Source: Candidatus Izemoplasma sp.
GTDB taxonomy: Bacteria > Bacillota_I > Bacilli_A > Izemoplasmatales > Izemoplasmataceae
Direction of reading: 5' to 3'
Assembly: GCA_029939615.1 (NCBI GenBank)
Contig: JAOZSP010000080.1
Coordinates: forward strand, 1 to 7,076
DNA length: 7,076 nucleotides
Part shown: in pieces, positions 1 through 4,949 of the stretch
How positions within the stretch are numbered: the first letter of the stretch is position 1
How the letters are laid out: every line of letters begins with the position of its first letter
Program-made: the position numbers and the translations under genes
Notes under the pieces: model-generated
What the model saw: only the letters and a program-made list of their open reading frames with translations
Databases searched by the model: none
Told to the model about the DNA's origin: nothing

Positions 1-309
1 GCATATGTTTTCGGGATTGGAAAATCTACAGCAATAGAAGTACTAAAAGCTGCAGAAGTTTCTGAAGATACAAGAGTTAAAGACTTAACAGAAGACGAGT
101 TAGGTCGTATCAGAACAGAAGTAGCAAAAGTAAAAACAGAAGGTGATTTAAGAAGAGAAGTTGCCTTAAATATTAAAAGACTACAAGAAATTGGAAGTTA
201 TAGAGGAATGCGTCACCGTAGAGGATTACCTACTCGTGGACAAAATACGAGAAACAATGCTCGTACACGTAAAGGACCTCGTAGAACTATAGCTAACAAG
301 AAGAAATAA
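1..309 (+). CDS. rpsM: 30S ribosomal protein S13 (5' truncated)
   Basis: This is the C-terminal 102 residues of S13, read in frame 1 from the window edge to a TAA. About 20 N-terminal residues of a protein that is usually near 120 lie outside the window. S13 sits in the head of the small ribosomal subunit, near the P-site tRNA and the bridge to the 50S subunit. Visible hallmarks are the GIGKSTA helix-turn segment near the start (fragment residues 5-11) and the very basic tail MRHRRGLPTRGQ (70-81), followed by NTRNNARTRKG (82-92) and a lysine-rich end. The gene is followed 14 bases later by rpsK behind a GGAGG site, the standard S13-S11-alpha-L17 order. The only incompleteness is the window boundary; the reading frame is clean. 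Confidence 0.97.
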   Translation, partial: AYVFGIGKSTAIEVLKAAEVSEDTRVKDLTEDELGRIRTEVAKVKTEGDLRREVALNIKRLQEIGSYRGMRHRRGLPTRGQNTRNNARTRKGPRRTIANKKK

Positions 310-323
310 AGGAGGAAAATAAA

Positions 324-710
324 ATGGCACGTAAACAAAGATCAAAACGTCGTGTGCGTAAAAATATTCCTTCGGGAGTAGCACACATTCATTCAACTTT
401 TAATAATACAATAATTACAGTAACTGATCCTTATGGGAACGCAATTGCTTGGAGCAGTGCGGGAGCATTAGGTTATAAAGGGAGCCGTAAATCAACACCA
501 TTCGCAGCACAACTTGCAAGTGAAGCTTGCGCAAAAGCAGCAATGGAACACGGAGTTCAAAAAGTAGAAGTTTCAGTTAAAGGTCCAGGACCTGGACGTG
601 AAGCTGCAATTAGAGCATTACAAACTGCTGGTCTTGAAATAACAGCGATTAAAGACGTAACACCAATTCCACATAACGGATGTCGTCCACCAAAACGACC
701 TCATCGTTAA
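324..710 (+). CDS. rpsK: 30S ribosomal protein S11
   Basis: The 128-residue protein matches the usual S11 length. S11 is part of the platform of the small subunit and contacts 16S rRNA close to the mRNA exit region. The N-terminus is basic (KQRSKRRVRKN, residues 4-14), followed by the HIHSTFNNTIITVTD strand region (21-35). The conserved KGPGPGREAAIRAL segment is at 86-99 and the C-terminal DVTPIPHNGCRPPKRP motif at 111-126. The ATG is preceded by AAAGGAGG ending 8 bases upstream, so the start is well supported. It lies between rpsM and rpoA with short gaps (14 and 28 bases), implying one transcript. Confidence 0.98.
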   Translation: MARKQRSKRRVRKNIPSGVAHIHSTFNNTIITVTDPYGNAIAWSSAGALGYKGSRKSTPFAAQLASEACAKAAMEHGVQKVEVSVKGPGPGREAAIRALQTAGLEITAIKDVTPIPHNGCRPPKRPHR

Positions 711-721
711 GATGGTACAAT

Positions 722-730
722 AAAGGGAGG
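722..730 (+). promoter_or_regulatory. Ribosome-binding site fixing the TTG start of rpoA
   Basis: The purine run AAAGGGAGG ends 8 bases before a TTG codon at 739. No in-frame ATG lies near the expected N-terminus, and alpha-subunit homology begins almost at once (KFEKPN), so the TTG is the likely start. Confidence 0.8.
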
Positions 731-738
731 TTGTTCAT

Positions 739-1695
739 TTGAAAGATTTAAAATTCGAGAAACCAAATACAACTATTGAGATATTAAATGAAACAAATAC
801 TTATGGTAAATTCATCGTCTCTCCTTTAGAAAGAGGGTATGGAATTACTCTAGGTAATTCACTACGTAGAATCTTATTGTCAAGTTTACCAGGTGCAGCA
901 ATTATTAACTGTGAAATTGATAACGTTCAACATGAATTTAGTAGTGTTGAAGGAGTTATTGAAGACGTTACTGGTATTGTACTTAATTTAAAAGAAGTTG
1001 TTTTAAATATTGATAATGATGATGTAAATGTAGAAAAACGTTTAGAAATCTATGTCGAAGGACCTCATGTAGTAACTGCAAAAGACATTATTTGTGATAA
1101 CGAAGTAATCATTATTAACGAAGACCACCATATCGCAACAGTAAACAGCGGAAAATTCCGTATGATTATGACTGTTCGTAAAGGTATTGGATACGTTAAT
1201 GCTAATACTAATAAACAATTTATTAATCGTTCAAATATAGGTATTATCCCAATCGATAGTATTTATACACCTGTAACAAGAGTTAACTATGACGTATCAC
1301 CTGCTTCAAGTAGTGATGCTAGACATGACAAACTAACAATGGAAATTTGGACAAATGGAAGCGTAAGCCCACAAGAGGCATTAGCAAAAGCTTCTAAAAT
1401 GATGATTGAACATCTACAAGTAATGGTAGAACTAAGCGAAAAAGTTAAAGAAGAAGAATTTATGGTAGAGAGAGAAGACGAACAAAACTCTCAAATATTA
1501 GAAATGCAAATAGAAGATTTAGATTTATCAGTGAGAAGTTATAACTGTTTAAAACGCGCTGGAATCAACACTGTTGAAGAACTGACACAAAAATCAGAAG
1601 AAGACATGATGAAAGTACGTAATTTAGGTAAGAAATCACTTAAAGAAGTTAAACAAAAACTGGATGAACTTGGTCTTGGACTTGCAAGACATTAA
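739..1695 (+). CDS. rpoA: DNA-directed RNA polymerase subunit alpha
   Basis: The 318-residue protein is a full-length alpha subunit, which dimerises to nucleate assembly of beta and beta' and contacts activators and UP-element DNA. The N-terminal assembly domain covers about residues 1-235, with the signature ERGYGITLGNSLRRILLSSL at 31-50 and NVQHEFSSVEGVIEDV at 62-77. An acidic linker (about 236-258) leads to the C-terminal domain (about 259-318). In that domain VRSYNCLK (265-272) carries the Arg at 266 that corresponds to the DNA-contacting Arg265 of E. coli, and NLGKKSLKEVK is at 295-305. Translation starts at TTG behind AAAGGGAGG. rplQ follows 15 bases after the stop with its own site. 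Nothing is missing or unusual apart from the non-ATG start. Confidence 0.98.
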   Translation: MKDLKFEKPNTTIEILNETNTYGKFIVSPLERGYGITLGNSLRRILLSSLPGAAIINCEIDNVQHEFSSVEGVIEDVTGIVLNLKEVVLNIDNDDVNVEKRLEIYVEGPHVVTAKDIICDNEVIIINEDHHIATVNSGKFRMIMTVRKGIGYVNANTNKQFINRSNIGIIPIDSIYTPVTRVNYDVSPASSSDARHDKLTMEIWTNGSVSPQEALAKASKMMIEHLQVMVELSEKVKEEEFMVEREDEQNSQILEMQIEDLDLSVRSYNCLKRAGINTVEELTQKSEEDMMKVRNLGKKSLKEVKQKLDELGLGLARH

Positions 1696-1710
1696 TAGGA
1701 GGTAATTTAC

Positions 1711-2073
1711 ATGGCTGGATATAGTAAATTAAACCGAAGAAGTGACCAAAGAAAAGCAATGTTACGTGATTTAGTTACTCATTTAATTATTCATGAGAGA
1801 ATCACAACAACAGAAACTAAAGCAAAAGAATTACAACGCTTAGTTGAAAGAATGGTAACCTTAGGTAAAAAAAATACACTAGCTTCAAGAAGACAAGCAG
1901 CAAGAACTGTAAGATTCTTAGATGCTGGTAATGATCAAAACGCATTACAAAAATTATTTAGTGAAATCGCACCTCGTTTTACAGAACGTAATGGTGGATA
2001 CACAAGAGTTCTTAAATTAGGGCCAAGAAGAGGAGATTCTACTCCTATGGCTATTATTGAATTCGTAGAATAA
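1711..2073 (+). CDS. rplQ: 50S ribosomal protein L17
   Basis: The 120-residue protein is the normal length for bacterial L17, which binds 23S rRNA near the exit-tunnel side of the large subunit. Diagnostic segments are the N-terminal YSKLNRRSDQRKAMLRDL (4-21), ITTTETKAKE (31-40) and the C-terminal RNGGYTRVLKLGPRRGD (93-109), followed by a hydrophobic closing strand. An AGGAGGT site at 1697-1703 precedes the ATG. It is the last gene of this operon, because a strong intrinsic terminator begins 14 bases after the stop. In many Firmicutes ecfA1 follows directly here; in this window other genes intervene. Confidence 0.98.
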   Translation: MAGYSKLNRRSDQRKAMLRDLVTHLIIHERITTTETKAKELQRLVERMVTLGKKNTLASRRQAARTVRFLDAGNDQNALQKLFSEIAPRFTERNGGYTRVLKLGPRRGDSTPMAIIEFVE

Positions 2074-2087
2074 CATTTAACAAATAT

Positions 2088-2118
2088 AAAAAACAAGTTC
2101 ATTTGAACTTGTTTTTTT
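2088..2118 (+). terminator. Intrinsic terminator of the ribosomal protein/rpoA operon
   Basis: AAAAAACAAGTTC (2088-2100) pairs perfectly with GAACTTGTTTTTT (2105-2117) around an ATTT loop, giving a 13-bp stem ending in a run of seven T. The position right after rplQ marks the end of the operon. The T run runs straight into an extended -10 element of the next gene. Confidence 0.92.
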
Positions 2119-2126
2119 GTTATAAT
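2118..2126 (+). promoter_or_regulatory. Extended -10 promoter of the small membrane protein gene
   Basis: TGTTATAAT is a perfect TGn-TATAAT extended -10. No good -35 is seen at 16-18 bases (TTCATT lies at 17), which extended -10 promoters tolerate. Transcription would begin near 2133, so an ATG at 2125 could not be the start, while the AAGGAG site and TTG at 2152 fit. Confidence 0.55.
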
Positions 2127-2137
2127 GTTCAATATAC

Positions 2138-2143
2138 AAGGAG
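2138..2143 (+). promoter_or_regulatory. Ribosome-binding site selecting the TTG start at 2152
   Basis: AAGGAG lies 8 bases upstream of TTG at 2152. An in-frame ATG at 2125 lies upstream of this site, has no ribosome-binding site of its own and overlaps the -10 box, so the TTG is preferred. Confidence 0.75.
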
Positions 2144-2151
2144 TGGTTACA

Positions 2152-2460
2152 TTGAAAAAACTTATAATTCAAATAGTACTACTAGTAATATTACTAGGTC
2201 TCACCATTACTTCAATTATGACAGGGAACATGTTTCAAATAATACTATTTTACTTATTCCTTGATTTCCTTTTCGCAATAATGCTATATAATCACTTCCG
2301 AAAGAAACCAATGGAAACACTCGTTTTATATATAGTAATATTTTCTATTTTATCAATAATAGCCTTTATTACACTTAGAATGTTTTTCCTATTCTTAGTA
2401 ATATTTATTGATTTATTTGTAGCTTATAAAGCTTATCAAAGCTATTCAGAACTATATTAA
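2152..2460 (+). CDS. Small four-helix integral membrane protein, function unknown
   Basis: I do not recognise this 102-residue protein. It starts MKKLIIQ and is almost entirely hydrophobic. Four transmembrane stretches are visible by eye at about residues 4-22, 28-46, 55-74 and 76-94. They are separated by a short MTGN turn, a basic loop HFRKKPME (48-55) and a single Arg at 76, and the tail YKAYQSYSELY is polar and aromatic. Basic loops suggest both termini face the cytoplasm. The TTG start is supported by AAGGAG and by the promoter position. It is monocistronic, between two terminators. Clean frame, good ribosome-binding site and flanking signals argue that it is real, but nothing assigns a role. 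It could also be read from ATG 2125 (111 residues), which I consider unlikely. Confidence 0.8.
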   Translation: MKKLIIQIVLLVILLGLTITSIMTGNMFQIILFYLFLDFLFAIMLYNHFRKKPMETLVLYIVIFSILSIIAFITLRMFFLFLVIFIDLFVAYKAYQSYSELY

Positions 2461-2485
2461 GGAAATGAACCTTTTGTAATGTATT

Positions 2486-2525
2486 AAAAAAGCATAATTT
2501 CAAAACCATGAAGTTATGCTTTTTT
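2486..2525. terminator. Shared bidirectional terminator between convergent genes
   Basis: A 16-bp stem pairs 2486-2501 (A6, GCATAATTTC) with 2510-2525 (GAAGTTATGC, T6), with one G-T wobble and an AAAACCAT loop. The A6 and T6 ends give a U tract on either strand, so it can stop the membrane-protein transcript (+) and the toxin-antitoxin transcript (-). The ancestral stop codon of doc (2514-2516, minus strand) lies inside the hairpin. Confidence 0.88.
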
Positions 2526-2896
2526 GATGTGATTTCTTACAAGAATAACTAAGTCTAAATAAGATAGAGAACCATCAGCTAATCCTAACCCTATTTCGAT
2601 TCTTTTCTCAATTGACAAAACTAATTTGTAACCGCATAGTTTAATCCCCATAAATAATACTAGAACGCCAATTCGCTATTTCCATCTACGAAGGGATGTC
2701 TTGCAACTAACCCATATGCAAGCCGACAAACCTTTTCAATATTGGTTTTGTATATATCTTTTCTATCGATTGTAATATATGGCTGGTAAATCACAGCCTC
2801 TAAAATATCATTATTGTAGCCATGAATTCCACCAAATTTATTTATTAATAATTTGTGATAATTTACAATTCTTTCCTTTGTAAATGTGTATATCAT
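2514..2896 (-). pseudogene. doc: Doc-family (Fic fold) toxin, frameshifted at the catalytic motif
   Basis: The first 73 codons (ATG at 2894-2896) encode the N-terminal part of a death-on-curing toxin up to HPFVDGN (residues 67-73). The open frame then derails to SELAF and stops. Adding one base after the Asn codon near 2677 restores HPFVDGN-K-R and then IGVLVLFMGIKLCGYKL, and continues without a stop to a TAA at 2514-2516. The repaired protein would be 127 residues, the size of P1 Doc (126). Doc proteins are kinases that phosphorylate EF-Tu; the motif HxFx(D/N)(A/G)NKR binds ATP, and Lys in place of the Gly of AMP-transferring Fic proteins is a Doc trait. The missing base falls in that Lys codon, so the 78-residue product lacks Lys, Arg and the C-terminal helices and should be inactive. 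It overlaps the antitoxin gene by ATGA and has no strong ribosome-binding site of its own, implying translational coupling. A sequencing error cannot be excluded. Confidence 0.88.
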
Positions 2897-3126
2897 TTAG
2901 CTAATTCTTCAAATACTTCATAATGCTCATCCATTATTTTATCTGCTTCTTTAGCCATAAGTTTAGTTATTAGAGTCTCATAAAATTCAAAATCTAAAAT
3001 GACATACTTAGGTTTATTTCTTTTCATTATAATTACATCCTTAATTTCATCTACCTTCTTTAAAAGGTGCGTAAAATTTTGGTTTGCTGAAGTAATTGAG
3101 ACAGTTTTATTTGTATCTATTAACAT
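2893..3126 (-). CDS. phd: Antitoxin of the Phd/YefM family
   Basis: This 77-residue protein has the layout of Phd/YefM antitoxins. The N-terminal DNA-binding dimerisation domain (about 1-55) contains VSITSANQNFTHLLKKVDE (9-27) and the strand-turn-strand IIMKRNKPKYVILDFEFYETL (32-52), matching the family pattern of hydrophobic strand, basic turn, VL, then an acidic/Tyr helix. The charged C-terminal helix (about 56-77) would wrap the toxin. Family members bind and neutralise Doc or RelE-like toxins and repress their own promoter. The ATG follows a near-perfect TAGGAGGTGA site on the minus strand (3131-3140). The stop TGA overlaps the doc start (ATGA), the normal antitoxin-first arrangement. The gene is intact although its toxin partner is broken. 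The symbol is by family resemblance. Confidence 0.87.
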   Translation of the reverse strand: MLIDTNKTVSITSANQNFTHLLKKVDEIKDVIIMKRNKPKYVILDFEFYETLITKLMAKEADKIMDEHYEVFEELAK

Positions 3127-3137
3127 GGTCTCACCTC

Positions 3138-3281
3138 CTATATATAATAATTATATGCTATAATAGCGATAAAAACAACTAGAAAAATAGCTATTTTATG
3201 TTTGCTGTATTTTTTTCCTTTACTTGGATGATATTTATAGATATATATAGTGCTTTTTAAAACCGCTTTTGGTATAATCAA
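3138..3281 (-). CDS. Doubtful 47-codon ORF with one transmembrane segment
   Basis: A minus-strand frame from TTG (3279-3281) to TAG (3138-3140) encodes 47 residues. The basic first part includes KYHPSKGKKYSKHK (16-29) and is followed by a hydrophobic helix IAIFLVVFIAIIAYNYYI (30-47). The stop overlaps the antitoxin's ribosome-binding site, as expected for a gene upstream in the same operon, and the composition is protein-like. Against it, there is no ribosome-binding site before the TTG and no ATG. The frame also overlaps the candidate antitoxin promoter and the ecfA1 promoter. It may be chance or a gene remnant. Confidence 0.2.
   Translation of the reverse strand: MIIPKAVLKSTIYIYKYHPSKGKKYSKHKIAIFLVVFIAIIAYNYYI
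3150..3178 (-). promoter_or_regulatory. Candidate promoter of the antitoxin-toxin pair
   Basis: Read on the minus strand, TTGTTT (3173-3178) is followed after 17 bases by TATAAT (3150-3155). Transcription would start near 3143, just upstream of the TAGGAGGTGA site. The -10 is perfect and the -35 matches only the TTG part of the consensus. Confidence 0.45.
3157..3197. promoter_or_regulatory. Paired palindromes, possible antitoxin operator
   Basis: GCTATAATAGC (3157-3167) is a 5+1+5 inverted repeat lying between the -10 and -35 of the antitoxin promoter. AAAATAGCTATTTT (3184-3197) is a perfect 14-base palindrome just upstream of the -35. Both use the half-site ATAGC/GCTAT. Phd-type antitoxins autoregulate by binding short palindromes at their promoters, so these are candidate operators. 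In AT-rich DNA, chance palindromes are common. Confidence 0.35.
3270..3278 (+). promoter_or_regulatory. Extended -10 promoter for the ecf-truA operon
   Basis: TGGTATAAT is a TGn-TATAAT element 25 bases before ecfA1, with no convincing -35. A GGAG ribosome-binding site (3292-3295) lies between it and the ATG at 3304. A second TGn-TATAAT on the same strand at 3156-3164 (TGCTATAAT) overlaps the palindrome near the antitoxin promoter and could also drive the operon. Confidence 0.5.
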
Positions 3282-3303
3282 TATGTTAAATGGAGTTGGT
3301 TAG

Positions 3304-4110
3304 ATGAACATAATTGAAATAAAAGATTTATCGTTTAGTTACCTTGAAGATAAACCTGTATTAAGTAATGTAAACCTTGAAATAAAAAAAGGTGAATGGG
3401 TTAGTATTTTAGGACATAACGGGAGTGGTAAATCTACGTTATCAAAGTTAATAATCGGCTTACTAAAAGCGGATAAAGGTGAAATTGTTGTTGATGGTCT
3501 TACCTTAGATGAAGAAACCGTATATGAAGTAAGAAGAAAAATCGGTATTGTTTTCCAAAACCCTGATAATCAGTTTGTAGGGGTTACGGTTGAAGATGAT
3601 ATCGCTTTTGGTATGGAAAACCTATGTTTTGAAAGAGAAGAAATGATTAAAAGAATAGATGAATATGCAACAAAAGTTAACATGCAAGACTACTTAAAAA
3701 AAGAACCTCATAATTTAAGTGGAGGACAAAAACAAAGAGTAGCTATTGCTGGTATTTTAGCTATGAATACCGATATTATTATATTTGATGAAGCGACTAG
3801 TATGTTAGATCCTAAAGGTCGAGATAAAATAATGGAATATATTAAAGAAATTAATAATGAAGGAGTTACCGTAATAACGATAACTCACGATATGAAAGAA
3901 GCAGTTCACTCCGATAAAATACTTATTTTAAAAGAAGGCGAAGTATTAGCTTTTGGTAAAACAAACGATATATTAAACGATAAAGATACATTAAATTCCT
4001 CAAATCTAGAATTACTACTACCCTTAAAACTACTATATAAAATTGAAGAAGCAAACATTAATAATCAGGAGATAAAAGATATTTTATGGCAATTAAGTTT
4101 GAACGAGTAA
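3304..4110 (+). CDS. ecfA1: ECF transporter ATPase EcfA1
   Basis: This 268-residue ABC ATPase is one of the two nucleotide-binding subunits of an energy-coupling-factor importer, sitting on the cytoplasmic face of the membrane. With EcfA2 and EcfT it powers uptake of vitamins or metal ions captured by separate S components. In order: Walker A GHNGSGKST (37-45), Q-loop VFQNPDNQ with Gln85, ABC signature LSGGQ (138-142), Walker B IIIFDEA with Asp162 and Glu163, D-loop SMLD (166-169) and switch His195. FDEATSMLDP in place of LDEPTSGLDP is typical of the EcfA1 type. The C-terminal 50 residues form the extension seen in Ecf ATPases. A GGAG site precedes the ATG. Its last 25 bases overlap ecfA2, so the two are co-expressed. 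Confidence 0.95.
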   Translation: MNIIEIKDLSFSYLEDKPVLSNVNLEIKKGEWVSILGHNGSGKSTLSKLIIGLLKADKGEIVVDGLTLDEETVYEVRRKIGIVFQNPDNQFVGVTVEDDIAFGMENLCFEREEMIKRIDEYATKVNMQDYLKKEPHNLSGGQKQRVAIAGILAMNTDIIIFDEATSMLDPKGRDKIMEYIKEINNEGVTVITITHDMKEAVHSDKILILKEGEVLAFGKTNDILNDKDTLNSSNLELLLPLKLLYKIEEANINNQEIKDILWQLSLNE

Positions 4111-4949
4111 ACTTTGAATATATAAGCGCGGACGGTAGTAGTTTTAAAGCATTAAAAGATATTAATTTAGAGATTAGTGATAAAGGGGAATTTATCACCT
4201 TAATCGGAGAAACAGGAAGTGGAAAAAGCACATTAGTACAACACATGAATGCCCTAGTAAAACCGAGTTCAGGCGAGGTTACAGTATACGGCATAAAAAT
4301 ATACAATGATATTAAGAAAAAGGATAGGAACGTAAAATTAAACCCTTTACGTCAAAAAGTAGGGCTAGTCTTTCAGTTCCCTGAATATCAACTGTTTGAA
4401 GAAACAGTTTTAAAAGATATTATCTTTGGACCTAAAAACTTTGGGGTTAAAGAAGCTGAAGCAATTGAAAGAGCAAAAGAGATAATTAAGTTAGTTGGAT
4501 TAGATGAATCATATTTAAAAAGAAGTCCTTTTAATTTATCTGGCGGAGAAAAGAAAAGAGTTAGTATCGCAGGTATATTAGCGATGGAACCAGATATATT
4601 AGTATTAGATGAACCTACAAGTGGTCTTGACCCTAAAGGACGAGATGCTTTACTTGAATTATTTACTTCAATTCATAACGAACTTGATAAAACAGTAATC
4701 ATAATCACTCATGATATGAATACTGTTTATAAATACGCTTCTCGTGTTTTAGTTATGAGTGAAGGAGAACTTGTTTTTGATGGTGATCCTTTAAAACTAT
4801 TTACTAAAAAGAACTTAATAGACTGGAATCTAGATTTACCAGAAATCATTCAAATAACAAGACAACTAGAAGATAAACTAAATATAAAAATAAATAAACT
4901 ACCTCGTAATGTTGATGAGTTATTCAACATTGTTAAGGGGGTATTATAA
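4086..4949 (+). CDS. ecfA2: ECF transporter ATPase EcfA2
   Basis: This 287-residue protein is the second ABC ATPase of the ECF module. Motifs in order are Walker A GETGSGKST (41-49), Q-loop VFQFPEYQLFEETV with Gln97, signature LSGGE (151-155), Walker B ILVLDEP with Asp175 and Glu176, D-loop SGLD (179-182) and switch His209. The FQFPEYQLFEETV stretch and the LSGGE signature distinguish it from EcfA1, and the pair forms the asymmetric heterodimer known for Firmicutes. The start lies inside the last eight codons of ecfA1, with AGGAG (4067-4071) 14 bases upstream. That spacing is rather long, so translational coupling probably helps. Its TAA shares one base with the ecfT ATG. Confidence 0.95.
   Translation: MAIKFERVNFEYISADGSSFKALKDINLEISDKGEFITLIGETGSGKSTLVQHMNALVKPSSGEVTVYGIKIYNDIKKKDRNVKLNPLRQKVGLVFQFPEYQLFEETVLKDIIFGPKNFGVKEAEAIERAKEIIKLVGLDESYLKRSPFNLSGGEKKRVSIAGILAMEPDILVLDEPTSGLDPKGRDALLELFTSIHNELDKTVIIITHDMNTVYKYASRVLVMSEGELVFDGDPLKLFTKKNLIDWNLDLPEIIQITRQLEDKLNIKINKLPRNVDELFNIVKGVL

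Noticed and set aside
1935..2132. Minus-strand 65-residue frame
   Set aside because: It lies antisense to rplQ and the terminator, has no ribosome-binding site, and its composition is a shadow of the L17 codons.
2125..2151. ATG at 2125 as start of the membrane protein
   Set aside because: It overlaps the TATAAT box and lacks a ribosome-binding site; the TTG at 2152 is preceded by AAGGAG at good spacing.
2660..2690. Programmed ribosomal frameshift in doc
   Set aside because: No slippery heptamer or downstream hairpin is evident at the shift (AAT AGC GAA); a simple base loss or sequencing error is more economical.
2893..2895. Mycoplasma genetic code (TGA as Trp)
   Set aside because: The antitoxin ends in TGA within an ATGA overlap and the tryptophans checked in the genes are TGG, so the standard code fits.
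3236..3250. TA-repeat tract as a functional repeat
   Set aside because: Short alternating AT is expected in this base composition and shows no array structure.
3198..3260. Plus-strand 20-codon frame beginning ATG TTT GCT
   Set aside because: It is very short, has no ribosome-binding site, and lies opposite a competing frame.
3165..3303. Riboswitch upstream of the ecf genes
   Set aside because: ECF loci can have vitamin riboswitches, but this leader is short and AT-rich, and I see neither a recognisable aptamer core nor a terminator before ecfA1.
4058..4306. Minus-strand 82-residue frame over the ecfA1/ecfA2 junction
   Set aside because: It is antisense to highly conserved ATPase motifs and has no start signals.
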